Shown in pieces: positions 20,665 through 32,415 of a DNA stretch of 64,000 nucleotides. Location: assembly GCA_946811695.1 (NCBI GenBank), contig OX328126.1, positions 89,538,785 to 89,602,784 on the forward strand, written 5' to 3'. Positions within the stretch are counted from its first letter, which is position 1. Every line of letters begins with the position of its first letter. A model generated the notes under the pieces. It was not told the DNA's origin. It searched no databases and was given only the letters and a program-made list of their open reading frames with translations. The stretch comes from Gonocerus acuteangulatus. Its lineage: Eukaryota; Arthropoda; Insecta; Hemiptera; Coreidae. Position numbers and translations under genes: made by a program.

Positions 20665-21300
20665 GTTTAAGGGGTCAAACCCCCTGGGGGTTGTTGGGGG
20701 GGGGGGACCTTCTGCGGTCAAAATCCAAGTCATTTTCTTGAATTTATAAATAAATCAATATTTTCAATTATTTATATCAAATGTTTTATATGGTATAATA
20801 AATAATCAAAAAAAAAAAGTTTCAATTTTTTTCACGGGTGACAGTCTGCAGGCGGAAAAATTCAATCTAGAGCGAAAAACTAAAATTATTTCGAAAGAAG
20901 ATGGTTAAATCTTCTAAAGTACGTAGAAACGCCAATAAATATTAATTTTTCGGAAGTGGTGAACAGTTCTTCATTTTCGATTAAAAACCCATTCAAAATC
21001 GGCCATAAAAACGTTACAATTCAATGAATCGAAACAATCCTACGTAAATTACAAGCAAATATCATTAGGAAGCTGCAGTTATAAAATTTGAAGTTTATTG
21101 GGTGACAATTAAAAGCGCTAGCGTTTCGCTCGATTTCGAAAACAAAGTTTTGACAAAAACGACTTTAAATTTTAATGTACGGAAATTCTTCTTTCTTTCT
21201 TCTTCTTTCTTTCTGAATTTCTTTTTAATTCTTTTTTATAATTTTTTGTAATAAAACCAAAATGGTTTTTTATTTTTGAAATGTATTGAAGGAGGACTGG
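20665..21300 (+). repeat. Non-coding interspersed repeat, copy B (uninterrupted)
   Basis: Collinear with 3410-4700 but lacking the piggyBac-like insertion: TTTAAATTTTAATGTACGG at ~21167 marks the empty site. It includes a G-run at ~20695-20706. No ORF. Confidence 0.7.
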
Positions 21301-22160
21301 TGGCATTGAGTGTAAAGGCACATTTTAAGCGCAAAATAAACGCTTTTGGATATCATTTTTGATTATATAAGGAAGCCTTTAAGCCTATAAATAAAAGTTC
21401 CAAGGTACTATTATTCCTTTAATGTTTATTACATTATAGTAATTTTTTTTATTTTTATTTATTTCTTTATTTTTTTATTTTTTTTTGTATTTTTTATTAT
21501 TTTTGTTTTGTGTAAATTTTATATCATTTAAATAGTTTATTATAATCTAATTTTTACTCTTTTATTTTGTAATGTTTTATATTAATTTTGTTTTCTTAAC
21601 CATTTACGTGAGCAAATAGCCTTGCTGTGGTGGAGCTCCGTAAATATATAAATAATAGTAATGTACATTATGGATTTTACAGAACGCTACTTGTCCACCA
21701 ACGTGTGAATCACTACTTGTCACTTGTCACTAAGCGTTGCGTCAGAGACAATCACTAAGTGCTAAGTGCTAAGGTCGTGTAAACTAGACCTGTTACAGTA
21801 ATGATTGGCTCACCTTATCGGCTTTCGATTACCGAAGATTCAAATTCCCGCACACTTTCGATTTCCAACTCCGCCGTAGCGTGTAACCGGGTTAGATAAG
21901 CGAGTTTTTACCTCCCGTTTCGCTTCATTTTCTAGTATTCGCCGCCAGCGTGTGGACGCGCCAAGAAAGCTGCTCTCCTTTCAGGCGTACAATGTCAAGG
22001 ATGGAGTCAACCAAGGCTTTCTACTTAGTCCAACATTACTCATACTCTTCGCAAATCAGATATGCTCTTTTAGTGAATATCATATTCCACAGAAATCAGA
22101 TTAGCAACGGGATCTGTTTATTATTATTATAATAGCAACACAAAAATTAAGAATAGCGCC
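21301..22160. other. No gene; possible retrotransposon 3'UTR and unassigned sequence
   Basis: 21430-21540 is T-rich. GTGAGCAAATAGCCTTGCTG then TGGTGGAGCTCCGTAAATAT at about 21610 resembles the 3'UTR end of some non-LTR elements, but there is no coding remnant beside it. The remainder is unassigned. Confidence 0.35.
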
Positions 22161-22620
22161 CCCCCCCCAAAAAAAACACTAATGTTCAAAAAAAGAGGCC
22201 AGGTTCCAGGCCCCTCTCAAAAACATTCACCCTATGAAAATTACGATATCATAGTATTGTATCATTGATACCATCTCACTATTGAAAACCTATTAATACC
22301 GTATCAATAGGTTTTTGGGAGGAGCATGAAACTTGGACAATTTTTATCAACGTTAGTTTTTTTGGGGAATATCAATACTTTTTGATAATCTGGGCGCACG
22401 GTAGTGCGCCAGGCCAAGTTCCGGCCTAAGCATACTGTGTGTATATTACAGGCGGTCTTAGAGCCGATTTTTACCCTCTCATAACTTTCAACCAGGTAAA
22501 GATAAAGTTATGAAATTTTACACAGGTATTATACTACTAGATGTGAGTAAAACTGGAAATTTTCATAATTCTACATCGAATAGTTTCTGAGATAGAAGCG
22601 ATCGAAAATCGGGATTTACA

Positions 22621-22672
22621 GGACTCACTCACTCACTCACTCACTCACTCACTCACTCACTCACTCACTGAC
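22621..22672. repeat. (CACT)n microsatellite
   Basis: About a dozen CACT tetramers just inside the left inverted end. Confidence 0.95.
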
Positions 22673-22938
22673 TCATCAAAATTATTAGGCACTTCCCATG
22701 ATGCTAGGGACTTGAAATTTTGCATGAAGATAGATATGAAGACGTTATTAAAGGAAAAAATCGAAAAATCGCGAAAAGTTGTGTTTGACTCCGCTTCCGG
22801 GGCGGGGCGTGCCAGTTTTGTACTTCCTTCGGAAACCCATCATTCCGTCCGAAACCCATGATGTGGGGTATCAAATGAATTTTCTCGGCATGAAGAACCT
22901 ATATTTGATGTTTTAAGAAACAATTAGACTCATATAGG

Positions 22939-23450
22939 CTCGGTAAAAATCTTATACCAGCTGTCTGTCTGTATGTTTGTTCCTCTTACAAATCCGTACC
23001 GTTTGACCGATTTTGACCAAACCTGGGACACAAATGGGTCTTGATACGGGGAGAATCATAAGCTAGGTTAAATTGTCTATCACCTGTCTGTCTGTTTGTT
23101 CCTTATACAAATACACACCGTTTGACCGATTTTGACAAAATTTGACACACATGTCGGTCATTCTCCGGTTAGTTTCATAGGCCAGTCAAAATCGTCTATC
23201 AGCTGTCTGTCTGCATGTTTGTTCCTTACACAAATTCACTCCATTTGACCGATTTTGACCAAACTTGGCACACAGGTAGGCCTTGGTCCGGGGAATGCAC
23301 TAGGCTAGGTAAAAAAGGTCTTTCAGCTGTCTGTCTGTATGTTTGTTCCTTATACAAATTCACACCGTTTGGCCTATTTTGACCAAACTTGGCACGCAGG
23401 TAGGTCTTGATACGGGAGTGTCATATTACCTATGACGTTTTCTACTTTTG
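22939..23450 (-). repeat. ~122-bp tandem module, four units (minus orientation)
   Basis: Each unit contains CAGCTGTCTGTCTGTATGTT, TTCCTTATACAAAT, CACACCGTTTGACCGATTTT and TTGGCACACAGGTAGG. The word TTCCT...ACAAA recurs at about 22980, 23099, 23222 and 23346. Its complement is the unit of the arrays at 51860-52520 and 59440-60340, so one module is used in both orientations within different elements. Confidence 0.8.
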
Positions 23451-24039
23451 TTCCATCGAAATGCCATCATTCCTTCTGAAACCCATCATGTGGGCTATCA
23501 AATGAATCGTCTTGGTAAGGAGAACCTATATTTGATGTTTAAAAAACATTTCGACGCATCTTAACAAAAACAGTTGTGACTTCTTTCTTAAATGTATTAA
23601 AAAAAGTCGTAGGGGTTCACTGCATAATATACTTCAAAGCAGATACTAAGTTTTTCAAAGTCGAGCCATCTAAATTACAAAGTTTAGGATTACAAACCCA
23701 AAATGTATCGTCTTTTGTTTCTTATATTTTTCTTGAAGGCCTTCTGCACTTTCCCTATTGTGATCTTTATCCTCGGGATAAGGTTCCTGTGTTTTACAGT
23801 GTAATAGTTTAGTTAAGAGAGCAATCAATTTTTCCTCTAGAGTAATGTCATCTGGAGGAGCTTCTAACTTTTCTAGTCTAGTGATTAGATGTATGTAGGT
23901 TGATAATTGGTATCAAATATCAAGCAGTAAGGAGAACCTTATGCAGAATCCAAAGACCCTGGTTTTATATAAAGTACAAAAGCCAGTAGGTGTGCGGCAA
24001 CTAAATTCTATTTAATACTTAGAAAAAAGTAATGAGATC

Positions 24040-24377
24040 CAAAAAAAAAATATAAATGTGAAATAAAGGCCAAGTTCCTGCCCCACAAAGAAACACTCCC
24101 TTCCTCAAAAATATCCCCTCCTAAAACCCCCCAAAAACTCCTTACCATTCTACACTCCAAAAAAGTAGTATGAGTTGGTGTATTAATTCAACCAAAAATA
24201 TTTGCCAATACAAGAGATGATACAAGAAAGAAATGTCCAAGTTCATTACTTGGAAGACCTCATAGTTACTTACTAAGAACAGTAAAGACACTTCAACTGA
24301 CCTTTAAAAACAACAATAAAAATACTTATATCCAGTTGGAACTTGGCCTCTATTTCACATTTATGTTTTTTTTTTGG
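24040..24377. mobile_element. MITE with ~36-bp inverted ends, nested
   Basis: The left end TATAAATGTGAAATAAAGGC-CAAGTTCC and the right end complement CATAAATGTGAAATAGAGGC-CAAGTTCC form inverted repeats bordered by A/T runs. The element is ~338 bp with no ORF. A related left end (GAGGCCAGGTTCCAGGCCCC) is present at about 22195. Confidence 0.65.
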
Positions 24378-24667
24378 GATGAATTTTAAATTGGCGCCGT
24401 CGACGTTTGGCTTGAGGAGGATGACGTGGGGACATGATGCTTGGCAGTGCTTCGAGCTCTTTCCGATATCCCTTCACATATATCTTAGAAACGCTTCAAT
24501 GTAAAATTATAAAACTTTCCAATTTTACTTACATCTAATAGTATAATACCTGTGTAAAATTTCATAAGTTTATCTTTAACTGGTTCAAAGTTATGAGAGG
24601 GTGAAAATCGGCTCTAATTCTTCGGAACATGACCTGGCGCAGTACTGTGCATCTAGATAAGATACAA

Positions 24668-24705
24668 TACGAGTTTTCTACAGGTTACCACCCTTTCTGC
24701 ATAAA
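24668..24705 (-). mobile_element. Tail fragment of the tRNA(Ser/Leu-like) SINE
   Basis: The minus strand reads AAAGGGTGGTAACCTGTAGA then AAACTCGTATT, similar to the family body GGTGGTAACCTATAGATAACCCGTCC. Only this segment remains. Confidence 0.4.
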
Positions 24706-24983
24706 GAAGAAAAAATATTAAGATTTTGGGTCACCATTTAGTTAGTGTTTGTCCCGCCTACATATTTGTTCTCATCAGAGATTAAGTCTCTCATGTTGTC
24801 GGGTGTCACATTCCGTCAATATGTTTTTAACAGTTATACATAATTAGATTGTCTTTATACCATCGTAAAGTACAAAAATTATTCTGGTAGTGACTTGTCT
24901 GTTGGTTTCAGGATTTGGTTTGTAGATGTTTTGTAATGTGTTTAGTGAATGCTGTTTATCATTTACTCCTTAAAATGGTGTTG

Positions 24984-25019
<36 letters not shown>

Positions 25020-26290
25020 ATAAATAAAAATGAAATGAATTTTTGAATATAATAACACCCAGCTTCACGAATAATTGCTTATGTAAATTGGCGTAATGAG
25101 AAACACAAAATAAAAAGAAGTCCACAATCTCCGGGCAGTAATATTTTTTCTTTTTACGTCTAGCGGTTTTGGCATCCGGTCCCGATGGAATAATTGTTCT
25201 GTGAATGGTCGTAACCTGCTGTAATTGCAGGTGCATGATCTGCAGAATGCTGTTAGGAGATGTAAATACATGAACATATGTATGGAACATACCTAGGAGG
25301 AAGTGGAGACTCGCTTTACAGCCTAAGGGCGCTTTACTTAAGGGGCGCTGGTGGAATTGTTCAAGTCCTGTAACAAAAGAAAATCCTAATTAGTCAAATC
25401 ATTAGTTAGTCAAGTAACATTTTAGTCAATTAGAGGAAAGTTATTACTGACGCAATGTAGTGATAACCGTTATCTTTACTTTATTGTCTGCAATGTTTAA
25501 TAATGTTAAGAGTTATTAGATTAGATTACCGTGTGAATTATACCCTCAAAATAGAGATTGGCGATCTGAATCGATCTTTTAAAAGATCGATCGTTTTAAC
25601 GCGATATATAGATTTTTTTTAATCGATCTCCAAGGGCCGATCATTTTAAAGAATCGACCTGCAAGGGCTGATCTTTTAATCAATCGATCTGCCTAGAATG
25701 CTGTAAAATAAAGTGTTTTCCTAATGCAAGTATTCAATCACCGATTCTCGGCCGTTCAAACTTGTTTGTTTTTAGACCGATTTTGGACCGACGAAGCAAA
25801 ATGGCGCCAAACCACATATTGTGTTTCAAAAAGGTCAACAGCCTCTACATCTTAGCTGACTTCAATGCACATTTTTTGAAATGAAAGCTAATAAAAACAA
25901 CTTTGTCAATTCACATTTTCGTTTTTTTAAATTCCTTGTTTACTAAATATCTTGGAAATATGTTTATAACCATCCAATGTCTATAACCATCCAATATCTA
26001 TAACCTTCCAATATTTATAACCTTCCAATGCTTATAACTTACTTGTAGCTACCTTTTTTATAAATCGTTTTAAAATATGAATAGTAATGGTTCTCTTTTC
26101 GTAGTGTAGCATTTAAAAATTAGCTATTATTTTATAATTTATTTTTTCGGGACTGATATACTTCCAGAAGATTGATTGGTCTCCCAACTCCTCCTTCATA
26201 CCTCCAATATTCAACCTTATCTTATTCTTCTATGCTTATTAGGTAGTATTTCTTAAATTAATCACTAATTTTCACTTCACTACTAGTTCA
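24706..26290. other. No gene recognised; AT-rich
   Basis: Contains an A-run (24990-25016) and a cryptic repeat of AATCGATCT(CC/GC)AAGGGC-GATC at 25570-25690. The minus-strand frames at 24970-25290 have no recognised motif. From 25975 to 26040 TATAACC-TCCAAT recurs four times. Confidence 0.45.
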
Positions 26291-26792
26291 TTACCGACGA
26301 GCTGTGACTAAATCGGATCGGGTCGGGACCAATGTAGGCACTCACGTCGGCCGTTTTCGGTCAAACGAAATCGAAATATCGGGAGAAATACGAGTCCAAT
26401 GTAGGTGCAGTCTAACGCGAAAACGTAACGACAACAGCGACAACACTTCTCACCACAACGTAAACTCTGGGCCACTTCCTTCCGCCTTCCTGTACACTTC
26501 CGGTTCAACAATCCGGACGATGCTAATCTCTAAGATCTCAAGGATATGGACAAGGACTGTGGACATGAGAGTTCCTTTCTTAATGAAGTTGTTAAAGATT
26601 AAAAAAAACCACCCGAGTAAATTGTAGCTCGGCAATCAGAGCAGCTTAAGGCCTAAGAGAATTTCCCCGTGTAATATCCCCAGAGAAAAACTCCAGCCTC
26701 TCTAATAACAATGGTGAAATCTCTATCGCTTTGCCGCCAAGATTTTTTTCCGCGGGGAAGTTTTTTGGCGCGAATCAGCCGCCCACGCCAGA

Positions 26793-26798
<6 letters not shown>
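26291..26798. other. GC-richer island, candidate host regulatory/exonic sequence
   Basis: 26300-26540 is markedly richer in CG dinucleotides than its neighbours. 26763-26774 reads TTTTGGCGCGAA, a textbook E2F-type site. Open frames (26304-26627 plus; 26308-26511 minus) show no domain. A promoter or 5' exon is possible, but no gene can be named. Confidence 0.35.

Positions 26799-26827
<29 letters not shown>
26799..26827. repeat. (TC)n microsatellite
   Basis: About 28 bp of CT repeats. Confidence 0.9.
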
Positions 26828-26830
<3 letters not shown>

Positions 26831-27022
26831 TAAACAGCTGTCCTTGAACTGTTTTCATTAGTATCGGCTCTGATGGTTACCTGCTCCAGGAAGATGTGCG
26901 TTCTCTGAAATACTATCCGGTCATTACTTGGATCACTGGACCAGCGGTTCCGTTCCTTTAGAGGGCCTGCGTATTACTAGTTGGGAAACGGTTTTGGCAA
27001 TAAAAAAAAGCGCGAGAAAAAC

Positions 27023-27247
27023 GGGGCGAGGTTAGCTCAGTGGTAGAGCACTGGACTAATAAGTTGGAGGACCTGAGTTCAAATCCCGGACAAGCACTAA
27101 AGTTCTTTCTTCTAGTGTCTTCGTTCATGGGTTGAATTCGGCCTCCCTGGCCGTCCCAAGGCCACCCCAGCCTTTAATTAATTTATTAATGGGTACCAGG
27201 GTGCTAGAGACTCTAACAGTCGAAGCAGCAAAGGGGAAAAACAGTTA
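27023..27247 (+). mobile_element. tRNA(Ile-like)-derived SINE, 3'-truncated
   Basis: Excellent head (GGGGCGAGGTTAGCTCAGTG; GAGTTCAAATCCCGGACAAG) and body to GTCGAAGCAGCAAAGGGGAA. The final ~100 bases with the GGGACTGATTTT end are missing. Confidence 0.85.
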
Positions 27248-27861
27248 CCGACAAATATAGAAGCGGTTTAGGCAAAGTAGAGAAAGTATTATTTTTTAAA
27301 ACAATTTACACATATTGCCTAGGTATTGCATTCCATAGAATGTCTGTAGCTTATTTCACACTGTATACGATTTAAACGATTTTTGAATTTTCTCTATACA
27401 CATTAACTAGATAATTTGAATAACTTTAAAATTTGTTAAAGCTAGCTAATAAAGTGAGATTGTATTTACATACTTGGAGCTAATTGTTGCTGAGAATTGT
27501 GACACTTAGAATTGCATTATCTTTGTTCTTTTACACATTTACACATTTACACTTTTTACTCAGACACTTAGTCTTGTTGCCTACAAATCCTGTCTTTCAT
27601 ACTTTGTCAAACTCGCAGTAGGCATTCTATATAATGCCTGGGGAAAGTATGAAAGTAAGTACCTATTTAATACTTTGCTGCCTGAAATTAGGTAATGTAT
27701 ATAATGCCTAGACTTTCTATACATTTCCTGCTTTTATACTTTGCCGGTAACATATATTTGTGTGTATATATTTAAAAATTATATGTGTGTAAGTGTATAT
27801 CTTTTATTAATAAATACTTTAGTATGGAGGACCGATTACAATTTGACATTATCTTGACAGA

Positions 27862-27865
<4 letters not shown>
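27248..27865. other. No gene; unassigned AT-rich sequence
   Basis: Nothing recognised; AGAAT/CTATATAATGCC-type words recur at 27620 and 27695. Confidence 0.45.

Positions 27866-27920
<55 letters not shown>
27866..27920. repeat. (TA)n microsatellite
   Basis: Pure TA run. Confidence 0.95.
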
Positions 27921-27924
<4 letters not shown>

Positions 27925-28262
27925 TGTCCTCAAAAAACGACCATGCTTCAGGAATCGACGCAGAATGAAAAAACAAAGAAAATTACTTCGTTTAGAGCCT
28001 TCTGCTCAAATTCAGGAACATAAATATGCTTTAGGTCTACCCGAAAATCCTAAGTAATGTACTCTATAACATTCAGTCTTCTATTTTGTACATGGCCACT
28101 GCGCATGCGCGAACGCCAGAGGACCCTTCTTTGTGACACCTTTTTAGTAACGCTAGCTCCACTCGATAAACCTATGTAATGTACTCTATAACTTACAGTC
28201 TTCTTTTTCGTACATAGCCACTGCACATGCGCGAACGCCAGCAGACACTTTTTTGTACGTTT
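27925..28262 (-). mobile_element. Partial copy of the GCGCATGCGC-bearing element at 38478-39135
   Basis: Shares, in inverse orientation, CATAAATATGCTTTAGG, TATGTAATGTACT-TATAA, AGTCTTCTTTTTCGTACATA and CACTGCGCATGCGCGAACGC with 38800-39120. Its end GTGTGTCCTC may be the second terminus of the family. It is cut off at the 5S SINE. Confidence 0.6.
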
Positions 28263-28263
28263 T

Positions 28264-28388
28264 TTTCAGTTAAGTGGCCAGTACCTGAATGGGCGACCGA
28301 CCTCGTGCTGTTGGCATAATAATAGGATGGCAACCTGTAGATAGTCCGGCACTAATAGCCAAATAGTTGATGCGCCGTTAAAAACGAA
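28264..28388 (+). mobile_element. 5S rRNA-derived SINE, 5'-truncated
   Basis: 5S-like CAGTACCTGAATGGGCGACC-GACCTCGTGCTGTTGGC, then tail GGATGGCAACCTGTAGATAG...CTAATAGCC...TGATGCGCCGT and an A-rich end. Confidence 0.8.
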
Positions 28389-28501
28389 AAAATAAAATAT
28401 AATAAATAAATAAAAAAATAATGAGTAACAGGATCGTCCGTGCTGTGGAATGAGCATCCTCAGACAAGCAAGCTTAGAAAAGTCAAACCCACAACAAAGC
28501 T

Positions 28502-28647
28502 ATGGAAGAGTGGAGAAGGAGGAAACCGAAGGGAGGAAGTGGAATCGTGTTATTAACACGATTTCGAATAGGCCATAGTCATATGACACATAGCCATCTC
28601 ATTAAAAGAGAACCTCCACCTCTATCTGATTCATGCTCTTATATTTT
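28502..28647 (+). pseudogene. Non-LTR retrotransposon ORF2, segment just before the C-terminal knuckle
   Basis: The frame reads SGIVLLTRFRIGHSHMTHSH then LIKREPPPLSDSC-SYI and runs directly into the 57-bp repeat array. The motif (V)LxRxRIGHxxxTHxxLxxxxPPxxxxC is the conserved segment between RNase H and the C-terminal zinc knuckle of I/Jockey-type ORF2. The intact copy in this window (55864-58218, minus) has VVLCRLRIGHCLLSHEHLFL at the same place. Upstream RT and RNase H are absent, so this is a 5'-truncated copy. Confidence 0.8.
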
Positions 28648-30201
28648 AACGATAAGCCATATAATAGAGGAAAGCCCGGAACATGAAAACAGGTTCCAAG
28701 TTTTAACGATAAGCCATATAATAGAGGAAAGCCCGGAACATGAAACCAGATTCCAAGTTTTAACGATAAGCCATATAATAGAGGTAAGCCCGGAACATGA
28801 AAACAGGTTCCAAGTTTTAACGATAAGCCATATAATAGAGGAAAGCCCGGAACATGAAAACAGGTTCCAAGTTTTAACGATAAGCCATATAATAGAGGAA
28901 AGCCCGGAACATGAAAACAGGTTCCAAGTTTTAACGATAAGCCATATAATAGAGGAAAGCCCGGAACATGAAAACAGGTTCCAAGTTTTAACGATAAGCC
29001 ATATAATAGAGGAAAGCCCGGAACATGAAAACAGATTCCAAGTTTTAACGATAAGCCATATAATAGAGGAAAGCCCGGAACATGAAAACAGATTCCAAGT
29101 TTTAACGATAAGCCATATAATAGAGGAAAGCCCGGAACATGAAAACAGATTCCAAGTTTTAACGATAAGCCATATAATAGAGGAAAGCCCGGAACATGAA
29201 AACAGATTCCAAGTTTTAACGATAAGCCATATAATAGAGGAAAGCCCGGAACATGAAAACAGATTCCAAGTTTTAACGATAAGCCATATAATAGAGGAAA
29301 GCCCGGAACATGAAAACAGATTCCAAGTTTTAACGATAAGCCATATAATAGAGGAAAGCCCGGAACATGAAAACAGATTCCAAGTTTTAACGATAAGCCA
29401 TATAATAGAGGAAAGCCCGGAACATGAAAACAGATTCCAAGTTTTAACGATAAGCCATATAATAGAGGAAAGCCCGGAACATGAAAACAGATTCCAAGTT
29501 TTAACGATAAGCCATATAATAGAGGTAAGCCCGGAACATGAAAACAGGTTCCAAGTTTTAACGATAAGCCATATAATAGAGGAAAGCCCGGAACATGAAA
29601 ACAGATTCCAAGTTTTAACGATAAGCCATATAATAGAGGTAAGCCCGGAACATGAAAACAGGTTCCAAGTTTTAACGATAAGCCATATAATAGAGGAAAG
29701 CCCGGAACATGAAAACAGATTCCAAGTTTTAACGATAAGCCATATAATAGAGGTAAGCCCGGAACATGAAAACAGATTCCAAGTTTTAACGATAAGCCAT
29801 ATAATAGAGGAATGCCCGGAACATGAAAACAGATTCCAAGTTTTAACGATAAGCCATATAATAGAGGAAAGCCCGGAACATGAAAACAGATTCCAAGTTT
29901 TAACGATAAGCCATATAATAGAGGAATGCCCGGAACATGAAAACAGATTCCAAGTTTTAACGATAAGCCATATAATAGAGGTAAGCCCGGAACATGAAAC
30001 CAGATTCCAAGTTTTAACGATAAGCCATATAATAGAGGTAAGCCCGGAACATGAAAACAGGTTCCAAGTTTTAACGATAAGCCATATAATAGAGGAAAGC
30101 CCGGAACATGAAAACAGATTCCAAGTTTTAACGATAAGCCATATAATAGAGGAATGCCCGGAACATGAAAACAGATTCCAAGTTTTAACGATAAGCCATA
30201 T
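28648..30201 (+). repeat. 57-bp coding minisatellite, block 1 (27 full units)
   Basis: Unit starts fall every 57 bp from 28648 to 30187 (27.0 periods). The plus-strand frame gives LTISHIIEESPEHENRFQV per unit (EC, VS and ES variants). It aligns with WTVEHFLISCRNYTSLRKS in the intact ORF2 of this window: T-(V/I)-x-H-(F/I)-x-x-x-C/S, then a basic helix. The His and the last Cys of the knuckle are kept in some units; the Cys is Ser in most. The frame is open through block 1 and ends in the MITE. The minus-strand frame (546 codons) is a periodicity artefact. Confidence 0.95.
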
Positions 30202-30451
30202 CGTCGATACAAAAGCAAACTAAGGAATATGAAAATCAACACTTTTCAGTGTGGAAAAGTATTTATTCATAACTTTTTTTTGGACAGTCAAATATTCGGT
30301 AGATTTGACCTTTTGATAGTGGAATACTTTCCCTTTAATAGAGTGAAGTCAGATTGAAGAATTTGCTGTAAATAAGTCCAGCAGAAATTATTAAAGATGG
30401 ACAATGAAAGATGCATTTTTTCATATTCGTTAGTTTGCTTTTGTATCGACG
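30202..30451. mobile_element. 250-bp MITE inserted in the 57-bp array, copy 1
   Basis: The ends CGTCGATACAAAAGCAAACT and AGTTTGCTTTTGTATCGACG are inverted; the inverted repeat continues for ~34 bp with one mismatch. The unit word CC-ATAT-AATAG is interrupted with ATAT duplicated on both sides (30198-30201, 30452-30455). So this is a 4-bp target duplication, or alternatively an AT-ended TIR. No ORF of its own. Confidence 0.8.
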
Positions 30452-32165
30452 ATATAATAGAGGAATGCCCGGAACATGAAAACAGATTCCAAGTTTTAAC
30501 GATAAGCCATATAATAGAGGTAAGCCCGGAACATGAAAACAGGTTCCAAGTTTTAACGATAAGCCATATAATAGAGGTAAGCCCGGAACATGAAAACAGG
30601 TTCCAAGTTTTAACGATAAGCCATATAATAGAGGAAAGCCCGGAACATGAAAACAGATTCCAAGTTTTAACGATAAGCCATATAATAGAGGAATGCCCGG
30701 AACATGAAAACAGATTCCAAGTTTTAACGATAAGCCATATAATAGAGGTAAGCCCGGAACATGAAAACAGATTCCAAGTTTTAACGATAAGCCATATAAT
30801 AGAGGTAAGCCCGGAACATGAAAACAGGTTCCAAGTTTTAACGATAAGCCATATAATAGAGGTAAGCCCGGAACATGAAAACAGGTTCCAAGTTTTAACG
30901 ATAAGCCATATAAAAGAGGAATGCCCGGAACATGAAACCAGATTCCAAGTTTTAATGATAAGCCATATAATAGAGGTAAGCCCGGAACATGAAAACAGGT
31001 TCCAAGTTTTAACGATAAGCCATATAATAGAGGAAAGCCCGGAACATGAAAACAGATTCCAAGTTTTAACGATAAGCCATATAATAGAGGAATGCCCGGA
31101 ACATGAAAACAGATTCCAAGTTTTAACGATAAGCCATATAATAGAGGTAAGCCCGGAACATGAAAACAGATTCCAAGTTTTAACGATAAGCCATATAATA
31201 GAGGTAAGCCCGGAACATGAAAACAGGTTCCAAGTTTTAACGATAAGCCATATAATAGAGGTAAGCCCGGAACATGAAAACAGGTTCCAAGTTTTAACGA
31301 TAAGCCATATAAAAGAGGAATGCCCGGAACATGAAACCAGATTCCAAGTTTTAATGATAAGCCATATAATAGAGGTAAGCCCGGAACATGAAAACAGGTT
31401 CCAAGTTTTAACGATAAGCCATATAATAGAGGTAAGCCCGGAACATGAAAACAGGTTCTAAGTTTTAACGATAAGCCATATAAAAGAGGAATGCCCGGAA
31501 CATGAAACCAGATTCCAAGTTTTAATGATAAGCCATATAATAGAGGTAAGCCCGGAACATGAAAACAGGTTCCAAGTTTTAACGATAAGCCATATAAAAG
31601 AGGAATGCCCGGAACATGAAACCAGATTCCAAGTTTTAATGATAAGCCATATAATAGAGGTAAGCCCGGAACATGAAAACAGGTTCCAAGTTTTAACGAT
31701 AAGCCATATAATAGAGATAAGCCCGGAACATGAAAACAGGTTCCAAGTTTTAACGATAAGCCATATAATAGAGATAAGCCCGGAACACGAAAACAGGTTC
31801 CAAGTTTTAATGATAAGCCATATAATAGAGATAAGCCCGGAACATGAAACCAGATTCCAAGTTTTAATGATAAGCCATATAATAGAGGTAAGCCCGGAAC
31901 ATGAAAACAGGTTCCAAGTTTTAACGATAAGCCATATAATAGAGATAAGCCCGGAACATGAAAACAGGTTCCAAGTTTTAACGATAAGCCATATAATAGA
32001 GGAAAGCCCGGAACATGAAACCAGGTTCCAAGTTTTAACGATAAGCCATATAATAGAGGAAAGCCCGGAACATGAAAACAGATTCCAAGTTTTAACGATA
32101 AGCCATATAATAGAGGAATGCCCGGAACATGAAAACAGATTCCAAGTTTTAACGATAAGCCATAT
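30452..32165 (+). repeat. 57-bp coding minisatellite, block 2 (29 full units)
   Basis: Full units run from 30498 to 32150 (29.0 periods) with part-units at both edges next to the MITEs. The reading frame is open except at 31460, where TTCCAAG has become TTCTAAG (stop). Several units carry IKEECPEHETRFQVLM, a variant seen only here and in block 3. Confidence 0.95.
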
Positions 32166-32415
32166 CGTCGATACAAAAGCAAACTAAGGAATATGAAAAT
32201 CAACACTTTTCAGTGTGGAAAAGTATTTATTCATAACTTTTTTTTGGACAGTCAAATATTCGGTAGATTTGACCTTTTGATAGTGGAATACTTTCCCTTT
32301 AATAGAGTGAAGTCAGATTGAAGAATTTGCCGTAAATAAGTCCAGCAGAAATTATTAAAGATGGACAATGAAAGATGCATTTTTTCATATTCGTTAGTTT
32401 GCTTTTGTATCGACG
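32166..32415. mobile_element. 250-bp MITE, copy 2 (duplicated with the array)
   Basis: Same length as copy 1 and almost identical (TTTGCTGTAAAT vs TTTGCCGTAAAT). It lies exactly 1964 bp downstream and has the same insertion point within the unit. Segmental duplication explains this better than a second insertion. Confidence 0.85.

Larger units (their letters stand above)
22390..24665. mobile_element. 2.3-kb element with ~200-bp inverted ends, composite
   Basis: Bases 22395-22610 (TAGTGCGCCAGG...AGAGCCGATTTTTACCCTCT...ACACAGGTATTATACTACTA) are the inverted counterpart of 24480-24665 (same blocks on the minus strand, e.g. AGAGCCGATTTTCACCCTCT). Inside lie a (CACT)n run, a ~122-bp tandem array (22939-23450), a direct repeat (GGTATCAAATGAATTTTCTC at 22872; related at 23497), and a MITE (24040-24377). 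The 78-codon frame at 23576-23812 is not recognised. Superfamily unknown. Confidence 0.6.
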
